A program made the position numbers and the translations under genes. Shown here piece by piece: positions 9,208 to 18,624 of a DNA stretch of 34,727 bases. The notes beneath the pieces are model-generated. The model was not told where the DNA came from. It saw only the letters and a list, made by a program, of their open reading frames with translations, and ran no database searches. The stretch comes from CAZBJJ01 sp964492245 (GTDB taxonomy: Bacteria; Spirochaetota; Spirochaetia; Treponematales; Breznakiellaceae): NCBI GenBank assembly GCA_964492245.1, contig CAZBJJ010000019.1, positions 1 through 34,727 on the forward strand, read 5' to 3'. Numbering within the stretch: position 1 is the stretch's first letter; each line of letters opens with the position of its first letter.

Positions 9208-10399
9208 GTGAGCGATTTAAATCGGCGTCGCCTGGCTGCGTATAAAAAAACGGGCAAAAAAACAGAGAAGACTTCCCCNNNNNNNNNNAGATGCCCAGAC
9301 CCCCAGCAGTAACGAGGGCTTATCCTCCCGTATTCCCCCCATCCAAGCAGCCCCCCCCAATACTAAGGCCAATAAAGACGAAGGTTTTTATAAGACAACA
9401 TTGGAAAGCAAATATCGCAAGGTGGCAAAGTTCCTTGTTTTAATAGGCAAGGACGAGGCGGCCGGCATCCTCTCTCGCTTAGATCCCAAGCAGGTAGAGG
9501 AAATTAGCCGGGAAATAGCCGGTATTTCGCGTATTTCCAACGACGAGGCAGAAAAAATTTTGGCAGAGTTCCGAAATATGCTGGCCGACGGGTTTTTAAA
9601 GACAACTACCGCCCAGGGGGGTACCGATGCCGCCCGAGATATTCTTAACAGGGCCTTTGGCAAAGAGGCGGGCGAGGCAATAATAAAGAAAACTGTTCCC
9701 TCGGGGGGACTTAAGCCCTTCGATTTTTTAGAGGAATACGAGGGGCAACAGATTGCCCTTGTCCTTGGGGGGGAATCTCCGGCCACCATTGCCCTTATTT
9801 TAGCTAGGGTCAGTCCAACATGCGCTGCAAAGACTATAAAGCATCTGGACAAGGAGCGGCGCAGCGATGTCCTTAAACGCATTGCCAGCTTGGCTGCGGT
9901 TTCGCCGGAGGTCCTGGGAATGGTGGCCTCAGCCTTGCGCGAAAAATTTACTGCAATTGGGCGGCAGGATAGCGATGGTATCGACGGGCGCTTTGCCCTG
10001 GCAGAAATTCTTAAACGCTCCGATTTTAGCTTTGGCGAAAAATTATTGCAGGAGCTCCATGGCATCGATCCAAAACTTGCAGAGGATATACAAAAGAAAA
10101 TATATACCCTAGACGATATTGTCCGGGCAAACGACCGCCCCCTGCAGGAATACCTGCGCAGTATGGATAATAGCAAGATTGTCCTGCTCTTGCGGGGCAA
10201 AAGCGAGGCCTTCCAGACAAAAATTCGTGCCAACCTCTCTAAAAATCGCCGCATTTTAATTGATGAAGAAGACGAAAATCTAGGTCCCCTGCCCAGGGTA
10301 GAGGTCGAAGAACAGGCAAATATTTTTTTAACCTGGTTTCGCAAAGCCCGGGAAGAGGGCAACATTGTTCTTGAAGAAGATGCACAGGAATATGTTTAA
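9208..10399 (+). CDS. fliG: Flagellar motor switch protein FliG paralogue (FliG1-like), interrupted by a 10-N gap
   Basis: FliG forms the rotor ring that couples stator torque to the flagellar motor. The part after the gap is a full FliG: N domain (SKYRKVAKFLVLIG, EEISREIAGI), middle domain, and C domain ending in LGPLPRVEVEEQANIFLTWF. The frame is open back to the Ns. Upstream of the Ns, a GTG at 9208 opens a frame encoding a basic N-terminus (SDLNRRRLAAYKKTGKK), giving about 395 residues, roughly 55 more than usual; the frames join if the true gap is a multiple of three. The middle-domain EHPQ motif is replaced by ESPA. Spirochaetes carry two FliG proteins and this resembles the divergent one. 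The start is inferred. The next gene begins 17 bases downstream. Confidence 0.85.
9279..9288. other. 10-N sequence gap inside fliG
   Basis: Ten Ns with no overlap between the flanks. Reading from the GTG at 9208, the downstream frame is restored only if the true missing length is a multiple of three, so 10 is probably a placeholder. Confidence 0.8.
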
Positions 10400-10416
10400 C
10401 AGCTTAAGGAGTTTTC

Positions 10417-13400
10417 ATGAACGAGGGGCAGAATAATACAGAATTGCCAAAGAACGAATTAAAAATAGGGGATGAGCTTTTCGGTTTTAAATTGATGGAT
10501 ATAAGCCCGCTTCCCGAATATCAGGCCCTGGGCATTTACGCCCAGCATAGAGCCAGTGGCGCCGAGGTCTTTCACCTATTAAATACCGATGAAGAGAATC
10601 TCTTTTGTTTTGGCTTTCAAACGGCCCCCCAGGATTCAACCGGTGTGGCACATATTTTAGAGCATGCCGTCCTCTGTGGTTCCAAAAAATATCCGCTCAA
10701 AGATAGTTTTATCACCCTGGCCCAGGGCAGCTTGCAGACCTTTTTGAACGCCATGACCTATCCCGACAAGACCCTGTACCCCGGCAGCACCATCAACCGT
10801 CAAGATTATTTTAATATGATGTCCGTCTATGGCGATGCCGTGTTCAACCCGCTGTTGCCTAAATGGGTCTTTGACCAAGAGGCCTGGCGCATGGAAGTCG
10901 ATGCCCAGGAGCAGGTGAGCATTAACGGTATCGTCTACAACGAGATGAAGGGCAATTACTCTTCGGCAGAATCGATTGCGGGCGATTTGGCCAAGAGTTT
11001 AATCCTGCCCTCAGGGCCCTATCGCCACGATTCTGGAGGAAACCCCGACAATATTCCCCAATTGACGCATAAAGACCTCTTGGATTTTCATAAAAAATAT
11101 TACTGCCCCGCCAACTGTCGCATCTTTCTCTGTGGCAATATTGATACAGCCGAACAGCTGCGCTTTTTAGACAGGGAGTTTTTTGCTCAATTGCCTGCGG
11201 GAAAACCCGCCCCACCAATTGGCCTTGAACCCCGCTGGTCGACACCAAAGCGCTTTAGTCTGCCCGCCCCGGGAGAGGAGACCTCCGGCTCAATTGCCAT
11301 AATCTCTTGGCTCTTAGGCGATGTGAGCGATGTCGATGAGCGCCTGTTGTACCAGTTTTTGGGCGAACTTCTTTTGGGCCACGAGGGCTCTCCCCTTGCG
11401 CGGGCACTTGTCGATTCGCAAATAGGTGAAGACCTAGCCCCGGTAAATGGCAGTCAGTCAGGCCTGCGAGAGGGGGTTTTTTCTGTATCCCTGCGCGGAG
11501 TACCCCAGGAGCGTATTGGCGAATTCGAAGAGCTTGTCTTTTCCACCTTGCAAAAACTTGTGAGCGAGGGAATTTCCGCAAAGGACATACAGGCCACCCT
11601 TTCGCGGATAGAGTTTTCCAACCGAGAAATTCAGCGGGCCGGCGGTCCCTATTCCCTTGTGCATATGAATCGCTCCTATGCAGCTTGGCTCCACGGTAGG
11701 CATCCAAGTAGCACATTGAGGGTTCAACCCGCTCTGGCCCGCCTGCGCCAGCGCCTTGCCCAAAACGAGGGCTTTCTGGAAGAACAAATAAAAAAGCTTT
11801 TTTTGGAAAATTCTCACCACGCCTTTATCGAGGTCCAAGGCAAAAAGGGATATTCGGAAGAGGTCGAAAAAAAGCGGCTAAAAGCTATCAATCTGCGCTA
11901 TGCCGCGCTTAGACCCGAAGAAAAAAGTGATATAAAAAAAGCGGAAGAGGCATTACACCTGGCACAGTCGAAGGTGGAAAGCGATAGCGAACGGGCCTGT
12001 ATTCCCCATTTAACAACAGAGGATCTTAGCCCCGTATATCCCAAACAGGCCTTTGAATTGTCGGAAGGCCAGGGCCTGCCCATTGCCATGAGCCCCGTGC
12101 ACACAAATGGCATAAGCTATGTAAACCTTCTTTTGCCCTTAGACAGGGTCGCTGTCGAAGATTATTACTGGCTGCCTCTTTTTTCCCGATTTTTAACTGC
12201 CGTCTCGGTGGGCGATTTAGATTATGGGCAGGTTGCCACCCAGAGAACTCAGCTGTACGGCAATTTTTTTACCTATGCCTCTTCCAGCCAACCCCTTCCC
12301 GGGGCCCCCCAGAGCCTTGCCTTTCCCAGTGGCATTTTTGATGTGGGCAATCGCGATTTTTTTTATATACGCATGAGCTTTTTAGACGAGAATACCGACC
12401 AGGCCTTGGCCTTTGCGCGCCAGAGCCTAGAGCTGGCCTGTTTCGACGATAAAAAACGCCTGAACGACATCCTGCTGGAGGCAAAAAACAACAGCGAACA
12501 GTCTTTGGCCATGAACGGTGGGCATTGGGCCTACTTGCGGGCCAGTAAGCGGATAACTCGCTCAAAGGCCATTGGCGAAATATGGTCCGGCCTGAGCCAG
12601 CGCAATTTTATCAATCAACTTTCCCAAATATTTGAAGGGGAGGGAAAGGCCAAAGTGGCCCATTCGAGCTTAAAAAACATAGGCGATTTTTCTTCTATAG
12701 TGGTAAAGCTAAACTCCTTGCGCAAAGCTATATTCGATGCCGGCCTTCTTGCCCACCTTGTGGGTGAAAAAAAACAGTGCACAAAGTTAAAACAGGCCAT
12801 TGTTCAGAATTTCGCCGATTTAGGCCCCCCTCGCCCGCGCGATACCGCAAAATACCAGGAAGAAATATGGCAAAACCTTATTTACGACAATAAAAGCCAA
12901 GACGAAGTCTATGTTTCGCCAAAAAGCCAAACCAGTTTTTCGGCATTTTTATTTCCCGCCTCTGTTGTGGGCCAGAAAAGCTTTGCCGCCGAATTGGTCT
13001 TGGCAAATTATTTGAGCACCGTGGTTTTTTGGGAGGAAATTCGCATGAAGGGTGGGGCCTATGGGGCCTGGGCCTATACCAGCGGTATCGACGCTCTTTT
13101 TAGCTGTTCGAGTTATCGGGACCCCGATCCGGCCCGCAGTATTGGTGTATTTAAAAGTGCCTTGGATACACTTGCCCAAAGGCCACTTTCTAGTGCCGAG
13201 CTGGAAAAGACAATTATAGGCGCCTATTCCAGCGAAACCGGGCCTAAGACGCCTCGGGCCCAGGCCTTTGGGACCTTTGTTCGACGAATCAATGGTATTT
13301 CGCCGGAGATTCGCGATAAAAAGCTTTTGGATATGCTGAACCTTTCGCCAGAGGAGCTGCGCCAAGCGGCCCAAAACCTGCTAAAGGCAATTGATTCTGC

Positions 13401-13479
13401 CAATTATGCAGTTTTTACCACCCCGGGGCAGGCAGAGGAAATTGGCAGCGCTTTAGAGCTATTGCCCAAAGAGGTTTAG
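10417..13479 (+). CDS. M16C metalloprotease (presequence protease/PreP family)
   Basis: A 1020-residue zinc peptidase that degrades short unstructured peptides inside a clam-shell chamber. The inverted zinc motif HxxEH is intact (His79, Glu82, His83 in HILEHAVLCGSKKYPLKD); the third ligand is probably Glu176 in GIVYNEMKG. The C-terminal half is the catalytically inactive M16 repeat, with EEIRMKGGAYGAW supplying the substrate-binding Arg/Tyr region. No signal peptide is evident, so it is probably cytoplasmic. A strong Shine-Dalgarno (AAGGAG, 10405-10410) precedes the ATG. It follows fliG in the same unit with no obvious functional link. Length and motifs agree with the bacterial PreP-like subgroup. 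Confidence 0.92.
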   Translation: MNEGQNNTELPKNELKIGDELFGFKLMDISPLPEYQALGIYAQHRASGAEVFHLLNTDEENLFCFGFQTAPQDSTGVAHILEHAVLCGSKKYPLKDSFITLAQGSLQTFLNAMTYPDKTLYPGSTINRQDYFNMMSVYGDAVFNPLLPKWVFDQEAWRMEVDAQEQVSINGIVYNEMKGNYSSAESIAGDLAKSLILPSGPYRHDSGGNPDNIPQLTHKDLLDFHKKYYCPANCRIFLCGNIDTAEQLRFLDREFFAQLPAGKPAPPIGLEPRWSTPKRFSLPAPGEETSGSIAIISWLLGDVSDVDERLLYQFLGELLLGHEGSPLARALVDSQIGEDLAPVNGSQSGLREGVFSVSLRGVPQERIGEFEELVFSTLQKLVSEGISAKDIQATLSRIEFSNREIQRAGGPYSLVHMNRSYAAWLHGRHPSSTLRVQPALARLRQRLAQNEGFLEEQIKKLFLENSHHAFIEVQGKKGYSEEVEKKRLKAINLRYAALRPEEKSDIKKAEEALHLAQSKVESDSERACIPHLTTEDLSPVYPKQAFELSEGQGLPIAMSPVHTNGISYVNLLLPLDRVAVEDYYWLPLFSRFLTAVSVGDLDYGQVATQRTQLYGNFFTYASSSQPLPGAPQSLAFPSGIFDVGNRDFFYIRMSFLDENTDQALAFARQSLELACFDDKKRLNDILLEAKNNSEQSLAMNGGHWAYLRASKRITRSKAIGEIWSGLSQRNFINQLSQIFEGEGKAKVAHSSLKNIGDFSSIVVKLNSLRKAIFDAGLLAHLVGEKKQCTKLKQAIVQNFADLGPPRPRDTAKYQEEIWQNLIYDNKSQDEVYVSPKSQTSFSAFLFPASVVGQKSFAAELVLANYLSTVVFWEEIRMKGGAYGAWAYTSGIDALFSCSSYRDPDPARSIGVFKSALDTLAQRPLSSAELEKTIIGAYSSETGPKTPRAQAFGTFVRRINGISPEIRDKKLLDMLNLSPEELRQAAQNLLKAIDSANYAVFTTPGQAEEIGSALELLPKEV

Positions 13480-13484
13480 GCAAG

Positions 13485-13512
13485 CCCTCGTCTAAAGGTC
13501 TTTAGGCGAGGG
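13485..13512. terminator. Hairpin between convergent genes
   Basis: Near-perfect 13-bp inverted repeat (13485-13497 with 13500-13512, one T-G pair) at the convergent ends of the M16C and DUF3783 genes; it overlaps the last codons of the latter. Neither strand has a T-run after it, so it may act with Rho or merely block 3' exonucleases. Confidence 0.5.
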
Positions 13513-13728
13513 GCCCTTCGCCATCATCTGGCTCATCTGGCGGTGTTCCTCGGCCACCTCTTCCAGTAGGTCGCTCACCTTCCACTCTCTGTTTGTTGCG
13601 GTGGCCATCGAAAAAGCCATGTTGCCGGGATCTATGCCGGCCTCCTTTGCTACAGCCTTGCAGGCTCGCATCATTTTAACCACGAGCTCTTGGTCCATGC
13701 CACTAAAAAAAACTACGGGTGTTTCCAT
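13492..13728 (-). CDS. Small DUF3783-like protein
   Basis: A 78-residue cytoplasmic protein of unknown function. The opening VVFFSGMDQELVVKMM and the later segment TNREWKVSDLLEEVAEEHRQM fit the small DUF3783 family from memory, including the EH near the C-terminus. It is transcribed away from clpB; the two start codons are 54 bases apart. AGGA sits just before the ATG but overlaps the region where transcription should start (TATACT ends 6 bases before the ATG). Family assignment is moderate; function is unknown. Confidence 0.7.
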   Translation of the reverse strand: METPVVFFSGMDQELVVKMMRACKAVAKEAGIDPGNMAFSMATATNREWKVSDLLEEVAEEHRQMSQMMAKGPSPKDL

Positions 13729-13734
13729 TTTCCT

Positions 13735-13763
13735 AGTATAGCATTGCCGGCGCCCTCTGTCTT
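13735..13763 (-). promoter_or_regulatory. Candidate promoter of the DUF3783 gene
   Basis: On the minus strand, AAGACA (13763-13758), a 17-base spacer and TATACT (13740-13735); the ATG follows after 6 bases. Confidence 0.4.
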
Positions 13764-13772
13764 TGAGTATCT

Positions 13773-13778
13773 TATAAT
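13773..13778 (+). promoter_or_regulatory. -10 element immediately before clpB
   Basis: A perfect TATAAT ends 4 bases before the clpB ATG. I see no -35 at 16-19 bases. There is no CIRCE element. The start would fall on the first codon (leaderless), unless another promoter further upstream is used. Confidence 0.4.
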
Positions 13779-13782
13779 CAAT

Positions 13783-16371
13783 ATGAATATTGATGCATTT
13801 ACCTTAAAAGCCCAAGAGGCCCTGAGTAGCGCCCTGGGCCTTGCCCAGCGGGGCGATCAGAGCCAAGTCGAAGTCGAACACCTGTTATTGGAACTTATCG
13901 AACAAGAGGGTGGCATTGTAGCCCCTCTTTTAGAGCGCATTGGAGCCAATACCCAGGCCCTATTACAGGAGCTTAAACAGAGCATTGCCCAATTGCCCAA
14001 GGTCTATGGCGAGGCGGCACATATCGGCTATGCCCCAAATCTTTCTAAAATTTTAGCAAAGGCCGAATTAGAGGCCCAGAATTTAAAAGATGAATATATT
14101 TCCACCGAGCATATTCTATTGGCAATGCTTGCCTCCGGTACCCGCATAGCAGGCCTCCTTAAAAATTATGGAGTGAGCCAAGAGGCCATTTTGGCGGCAT
14201 TAAAAATGTTGCGGGGCAATACTCGCGTTACCGACCAGAGCCCCGAAGACAAATTCCAGGTCCTCGATAAATATTGCAAAGATTTAACCGAGCTGGCCCG
14301 CAAAGAAAAACTGGACCCCGTTATTGGGCGCGATGAAGAAATTCGACGCGTTATGCAGGTGCTCTCGCGGCGTACTAAAAACAACCCCGTTTTAATTGGC
14401 GAGCCGGGGGTGGGCAAAACAGCCATTGTCGAAGGCCTTGCCCGCCGCATTGTGGCTGGGGATGTTCCGGATAGCTTAAAAAACAAAAAACTTTTGGCCT
14501 TAGATTTAGGCTCGCTGGTAGCTGGGGCTAAATTTCGGGGCGAATTCGAAGAGCGATTAAAGGCGGTCATTCACGAGGTACAGGCGGCCGAGGGTTCGGT
14601 AATTTTGTTTATTGATGAACTGCATACCCTTGTTGGGGCGGGGGCCGCCGAGGGATCTATGGACGCCTCGAACCTTTTAAAACCGGCCCTGGCGCGGGGA
14701 GAACTGCGGGCAATAGGGGCTACCACCCTCGACGAATACCGCAAATATATAGAAAAAGACGCCGCCCTGGAGCGACGCTTTCAGCAGGTGCTCTGTGCCG
14801 AGCCCTCGGTTGTGGACAGCATTGCCATACTGCGTGGCCTTAAAGAGCGCTACGAGGTGCACCATGGGGTGCGCATTAAAGACGAGGCCCTTGTGGCGGC
14901 GGCCACCCTCTCGGATCGCTATATTACCAGCCGCTTTTTACCGGACAAGGCCATCGACCTCATGGATGAGGCGGCCAGCCGACTTAAAATGGAGCTGGAG
15001 AGCCGCCCCACCGAATTGGATAAAATAGAGCGCCGCCTCTTGCAACTTTCTATAGAGCGCCAGGCCCTTGCCCGCGAAAAGGACAGCTCGAGTAAGGAGC
15101 GCTGCGAAAATTTAGAGCGCGAAATTGCAAATCTTACCGCCGAACGGGATGCCATGCATGCCCGCTGGGAAGCAGAGCGCATAGAAATAGATCAATTGCG
15201 CGAAGTAAAACAGCGCATTGAAGAACTTAAAATAGAAGAGGCCCGCTGGGAACGCGAAGGAAATCTTACCAAGGCCGCCGAGGTAAAACATGGGCTTATT
15301 CCCGAGGCACAGCGAAAATTGGCCGAGATTTCTCGGCGCATAGAAGAAAAATCTGCCGAATCGAATCTTTTACGCGAGGAAGTTGGCGAAGAAGATATTG
15401 CTCGGGTGGTTTCCACCTGGACGGGCATACCGGTGGCCAAGATGTTGGCAGCAGAAATGCAAAAATACCTTGAGCTCGAAGAGGTATTGGAGCGAAGGGT
15501 TGTGGGCCAACACCCAGCAGTGGTGGCAGTCGCCGATGCCATTCGGCGCAACAAGGCCGGCCTTTCCGACGAGGCAAAACCCCTGGGCTCCTTTTTGTTT
15601 TTAGGTCCCACCGGTGTGGGCAAGACCGAACTGGCAAAGACCCTGGCCGAATTCCTCTTTAACGAAGAGCGGGCCCTAACGCGCATCGACATGAGCGAGT
15701 ACGGCGAAAAACACTCGGTAAGCCGGCTCATCGGGGCGCCCCCGGGCTATGTGGGCTACGATCAGGGCGGGCAACTTACCGAGGCCGTTCGCCGGCGCCC
15801 CTACAGCGTTATTCTCTTTGACGAAATAGAAAAAGCCCACCCCGAGGTCTTTAATGTCTTTTTACAGGTTCTGGATGATGGCCGCCTGACCGATGGCCAA
15901 GGTAGGGTGGTGGATTTTAAAAATGCCATTGTCATAATGACCAGCAACCTTGGCTCGGATTTAATTTTAGCCAACGAGGATGCCAAAAAGACCCGCGAAA
16001 AATTATTGGAAATGTTAAAACTCAATTTTAGGCCAGAATTTTTAAATCGTATTGATGAGACTGTTATTTTTAACCGCCTCGGCCGAGAAGAAATATCTAG
16101 TATTGTGGATATTCAATTAAAACGCTTGCAGGAGCGCCTGGCCGACAGAAAGCTCAGCTTAAAAGTAAGCAATGCGGCAAAGACCTTTTTAGGCAATGTC
16201 GGTTACGACCCCCTGTATGGGGCCCGGCCCTTAAAGCGGGCAATTCAAAACGAATTGGAAAACCCATTGGCTAGGGCAATGTTGGCGGGAGAATTTACCG
16301 AGGGCGATACCGTGTTAGTCGACCACAGCGAGGGGGAGAGTTTGCGCTTCGCAAAAAAAGCGGCATCCTAA
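13783..16371 (+). CDS. clpB: ClpB disaggregase (AAA+ chaperone)
   Basis: Hexameric ATPase that extracts polypeptides from aggregates with DnaK. The 862 residues match ClpB. Domains: Clp N domain (1-145); AAA1 with Walker A GEPGVGKT at about 206 and Walker B FIDELHT at about 276; a long coiled-coil middle domain (about 400-520) rich in Glu/Arg that distinguishes ClpB from ClpA/ClpC; AAA2 with GPTGVGKT at about 608 and FDEIEKAHPE; and a C-terminal small domain. The start at 13783 is chosen because MNIDAFTLKAQEAL is the conserved N-terminus. The frame extends upstream into the divergent gene, but those residues do not fit the family. No Shine-Dalgarno sequence is present. It is a single-gene unit facing the minus-strand operon that ends at 16399. 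Confidence 0.97.
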   Translation: MNIDAFTLKAQEALSSALGLAQRGDQSQVEVEHLLLELIEQEGGIVAPLLERIGANTQALLQELKQSIAQLPKVYGEAAHIGYAPNLSKILAKAELEAQNLKDEYISTEHILLAMLASGTRIAGLLKNYGVSQEAILAALKMLRGNTRVTDQSPEDKFQVLDKYCKDLTELARKEKLDPVIGRDEEIRRVMQVLSRRTKNNPVLIGEPGVGKTAIVEGLARRIVAGDVPDSLKNKKLLALDLGSLVAGAKFRGEFEERLKAVIHEVQAAEGSVILFIDELHTLVGAGAAEGSMDASNLLKPALARGELRAIGATTLDEYRKYIEKDAALERRFQQVLCAEPSVVDSIAILRGLKERYEVHHGVRIKDEALVAAATLSDRYITSRFLPDKAIDLMDEAASRLKMELESRPTELDKIERRLLQLSIERQALAREKDSSSKERCENLEREIANLTAERDAMHARWEAERIEIDQLREVKQRIEELKIEEARWEREGNLTKAAEVKHGLIPEAQRKLAEISRRIEEKSAESNLLREEVGEEDIARVVSTWTGIPVAKMLAAEMQKYLELEEVLERRVVGQHPAVVAVADAIRRNKAGLSDEAKPLGSFLFLGPTGVGKTELAKTLAEFLFNEERALTRIDMSEYGEKHSVSRLIGAPPGYVGYDQGGQLTEAVRRRPYSVILFDEIEKAHPEVFNVFLQVLDDGRLTDGQGRVVDFKNAIVIMTSNLGSDLILANEDAKKTREKLLEMLKLNFRPEFLNRIDETVIFNRLGREEISSIVDIQLKRLQERLADRKLSLKVSNAAKTFLGNVGYDPLYGARPLKRAIQNELENPLARAMLAGEFTEGDTVLVDHSEGESLRFAKKAAS

Positions 16372-16398
16372 TAATGATTGCGGTGGCCAGGCTGCCAG

Positions 16399-17286
16399 CT
16401 AATTGCCTTCGCGAATTACCGAGGGATGGACGACAAAGATTAGCCGCCCCTCTTCTAAGAGGCTGCGGTTCTGAGTGTTGGAAAGAATGCGCTGGCTGTC
16501 GTCCAACGAAATTATAGGATCGGTGGCATCAATGCCAAAGAGAGCACTGGCAATAATAAACATGGGGTCCTGGCCAACGAAGTTTTCCCAGTTTTCTGCG
16601 GAACTGCGTTGGCTATAGTGCAGCATCCCTTGCTCGAGGGCTATATGGGGCTTTACCATATGCCGCTCCCAGATAAGGTTCATCTCGCTGTCCCAAATTT
16701 TGGGGAAAAAACAGGGGCGCGCCAAGGCAGCTCGCTTGGTCCCATGAATCGGAAGGCTTTCATCGACAAAGACAACAATGCCCGTATAGGCCCTGGTGGC
16801 GCTACCTCGGTGGGCGCGGGGGGGTCTGGTGGAAGTCCTGTGGCGAACTAAAAAAGAATGGGCGTTTTTTAATTCTATAATATAATTGCTCTGTAAATTG
16901 TCCTGCGCCAAATCCAGGACCGATCCCAAGTTTTTAGCTGAATTCGAGAACTCCGTTATAAGCAGGGGCGAAATACTTCCCTGGTGAATTAAATTTTCGA
17001 TGCTGTTCGACGAATCGACCCGCAATTTTAAAATTACCGCCTCCATAAGCGAGGGGAATTCGAGTTTTATCTGCTCTTCCAGCTTGCTCCTTGCCCCGGG
17101 AAGCTTAAATCCTTCCTTGGCATAATTGTACTGGAGCTGGACAGAGAGGATGCCGCTTTCCCAGTCGTTCAGGTATTTTACTTCGATGTGTTTGTTTTCG
17201 GCAAAGAGGCTGGCCAGCGTATTTGTGGCAAATAAAAGGAGTAAAAAGCAGAAACTCAGCCGGCTTTTAGGGACATTCTTAATCAT
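16399..17286 (-). CDS. Secreted protein with possible FlgP/LPP20-like C-terminal domain
   Basis: A 295-residue protein with an N-terminal hydrophobic signal (about 8-28), so it is probably periplasmic or outer-membrane associated. The C-terminal half (about 165-290) follows the pattern of a domain known from LPP20/FlgP-like lipoproteins: YTGIVVFVDESL, a Pro/Lys-Ile-Trp segment for a described value, then QDPMFIIA, TDPIISLDDSQRI and LLEEGRLIFVV. I recognise this only by pattern, so the family call is tentative. The middle holds an Arg/Pro/Ser-rich stretch. The ATG overlaps the stop of the transglycosylase gene by 4 bases (ATGA), so the two are translationally coupled in an envelope operon. Confidence 0.7.
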   Translation of the reverse strand: MIKNVPKSRLSFCFLLLLFATNTLASLFAENKHIEVKYLNDWESGILSVQLQYNYAKEGFKLPGARSKLEEQIKLEFPSLMEAVILKLRVDSSNSIENLIHQGSISPLLITEFSNSAKNLGSVLDLAQDNLQSNYIIELKNAHSFLVRHRTSTRPPRAHRGSATRAYTGIVVFVDESLPIHGTKRAALARPCFFPKIWDSEMNLIWERHMVKPHIALEQGMLHYSQRSSAENWENFVGQDPMFIIASALFGIDATDPIISLDDSQRILSNTQNRSLLEEGRLIFVVHPSVIREGN

Positions 17287-18623
17287 TGCACTTCAAGTAT
17301 CGGAGTTTTAAGCTGCTGACCTTCGCGAATAATCGAAGAAAGCTCAATTTTATTTTCGCTAGCCAGAAGTTCTGGGTCTACCCCATGGGCAAGGGCAATG
17401 GACCAAAGGCTATCCCCTTTTTTTATGGTGTAATTGCCGTTAAAGCGTATCGCCATCTGGGCCTGTGCGGTCCTGCTGTATGGGCCAACCTCTTTAAGCG
17501 CGGGGACTAGGACCTTCTGTCCAAGTTTTAAAAAGCGGGCCTGTATTCCCGGGTTGCTCTGCTCGATGGCCGCCACCGAAATGCCATAGTGGCGCGACAG
17601 GGCAGAAAGGGTGTCGCCACTTCTAATAAGATGAATATAGTAGTGGACAAGTTGAACATCTTTGCGCTCGAGGGCGGCCTTAGCTTTTTCGTAGTCTTCG
17701 CTGCGAACTTTTAATTGATAGCTCTTATCCGGTGGGCTCACCCCCCAGGTGAGTTCCATATTGCCCCATTCTAAATATTTTTTATCCAAGCCAGCCGTCT
17801 GGGCCAAAAGGCCCAGGTCGACACTGCGTCCAGGGCTTATGCGCTGCCAAACAGGAGATTCGGGCCAGCCAAAATCCAGGCCATATGTCTGGGTATTGGA
17901 GAGAATGTGGCTAATGGCTCTGAACTTGGGCACATAGTGGATAGTCTCCTTTTTTAAAAAGCCCCTGTCGCAGAGCTGCTGGTAATCTTTAGTCTTTGCG
18001 CTGGCAACTGCCCGGCGCACAGCTCCCAGGCCCGCATTATAGGCTGCCAGAGCGAGCTGCCAGTCGCCTAAGTCAACATAGTTTTCATTCAGTTTGCGCA
18101 GTGCACCGTCGGTGGCCTTCCAAAAATCTCTTCGCTCATCCAGCCACTCCGTGGTGCTTATGCCAAAGGGGGCAATGCTGTTTTTCATAAATTGCCAGAG
18201 GCCGACAGCCCCCGATTTACTAATTGCCTTGGCGGTAAAAGAGGACTCTATAACCGGCAGCCAGGCCAATTCGGGGGGCATATTGTAGTGGGCCACCGCC
18301 TGGCGAATATGGCCCATCCAGGGCTCGGAGCGCTCAATTACCGCTTTAAGCCAGAGTTTACCGGCATTGCTCGAATAATGCTCAATATAGTGTTGGTACA
18401 GCGAGGAGTTTTCCCCATTTATAGAAAGCGCTTTGTCGTGCAGCCCCTGATGTATTGGTAGCGGTTTTTCGCTATCCTGCCTAAAGGCAGTCTGGGTTCG
18501 TTGGGGGCGGGCAAGGGGTTTTTCTGCTTCGGTATGTTCTACCGACTGGGAAAAAAGGGGAGCAGAAAGACATAGGCCCACTGCTGTGAAAAAAACTAAA
18601 ATTCTCGGTCGCAGATACATCAT
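17283..18623 (-). CDS. Membrane-bound lytic transglycosylase with two LysM domains (MltD-like)
   Basis: Cleaves peptidoglycan glycan strands in the periplasm, forming 1,6-anhydro ends. The 446 residues comprise a signal peptide (MMYLRPRILVFFTAVGL...), an SLT (GH23) domain with catalytic Glu126 in VIESSF followed by SGAVGLWQFM and LALAAYNAGLG, and two LysM peptidoglycan-binding repeats near the C-terminus (HLIRSGDTLSALSRHYGIS and YTIKKGDSLWSIALAHGVD). The ATG at 18623 is preferred: GGGGAG lies about 10 bases before it and a signal peptide follows. A longer frame to 18788 overlaps the upstream gene. It starts 1 base after the TPR lipoprotein stop. E. coli MltD has the same SLT-LysM architecture. 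Confidence 0.93.
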   Translation of the reverse strand: MMYLRPRILVFFTAVGLCLSAPLFSQSVEHTEAEKPLARPQRTQTAFRQDSEKPLPIHQGLHDKALSINGENSSLYQHYIEHYSSNAGKLWLKAVIERSEPWMGHIRQAVAHYNMPPELAWLPVIESSFTAKAISKSGAVGLWQFMKNSIAPFGISTTEWLDERRDFWKATDGALRKLNENYVDLGDWQLALAAYNAGLGAVRRAVASAKTKDYQQLCDRGFLKKETIHYVPKFRAISHILSNTQTYGLDFGWPESPVWQRISPGRSVDLGLLAQTAGLDKKYLEWGNMELTWGVSPPDKSYQLKVRSEDYEKAKAALERKDVQLVHYYIHLIRSGDTLSALSRHYGISVAAIEQSNPGIQARFLKLGQKVLVPALKEVGPYSRTAQAQMAIRFNGNYTIKKGDSLWSIALAHGVDPELLASENKIELSSIIREGQQLKTPILEVQ

Positions 18624-18624
18624 A

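Noticed and set aside
9388..10365. Long minus-strand frame opposite fliG (325 codons)
   Set aside because: Shadow frame, rich in Arg/Ser with no recognisable domain, exactly opposite a well-supported FliG.
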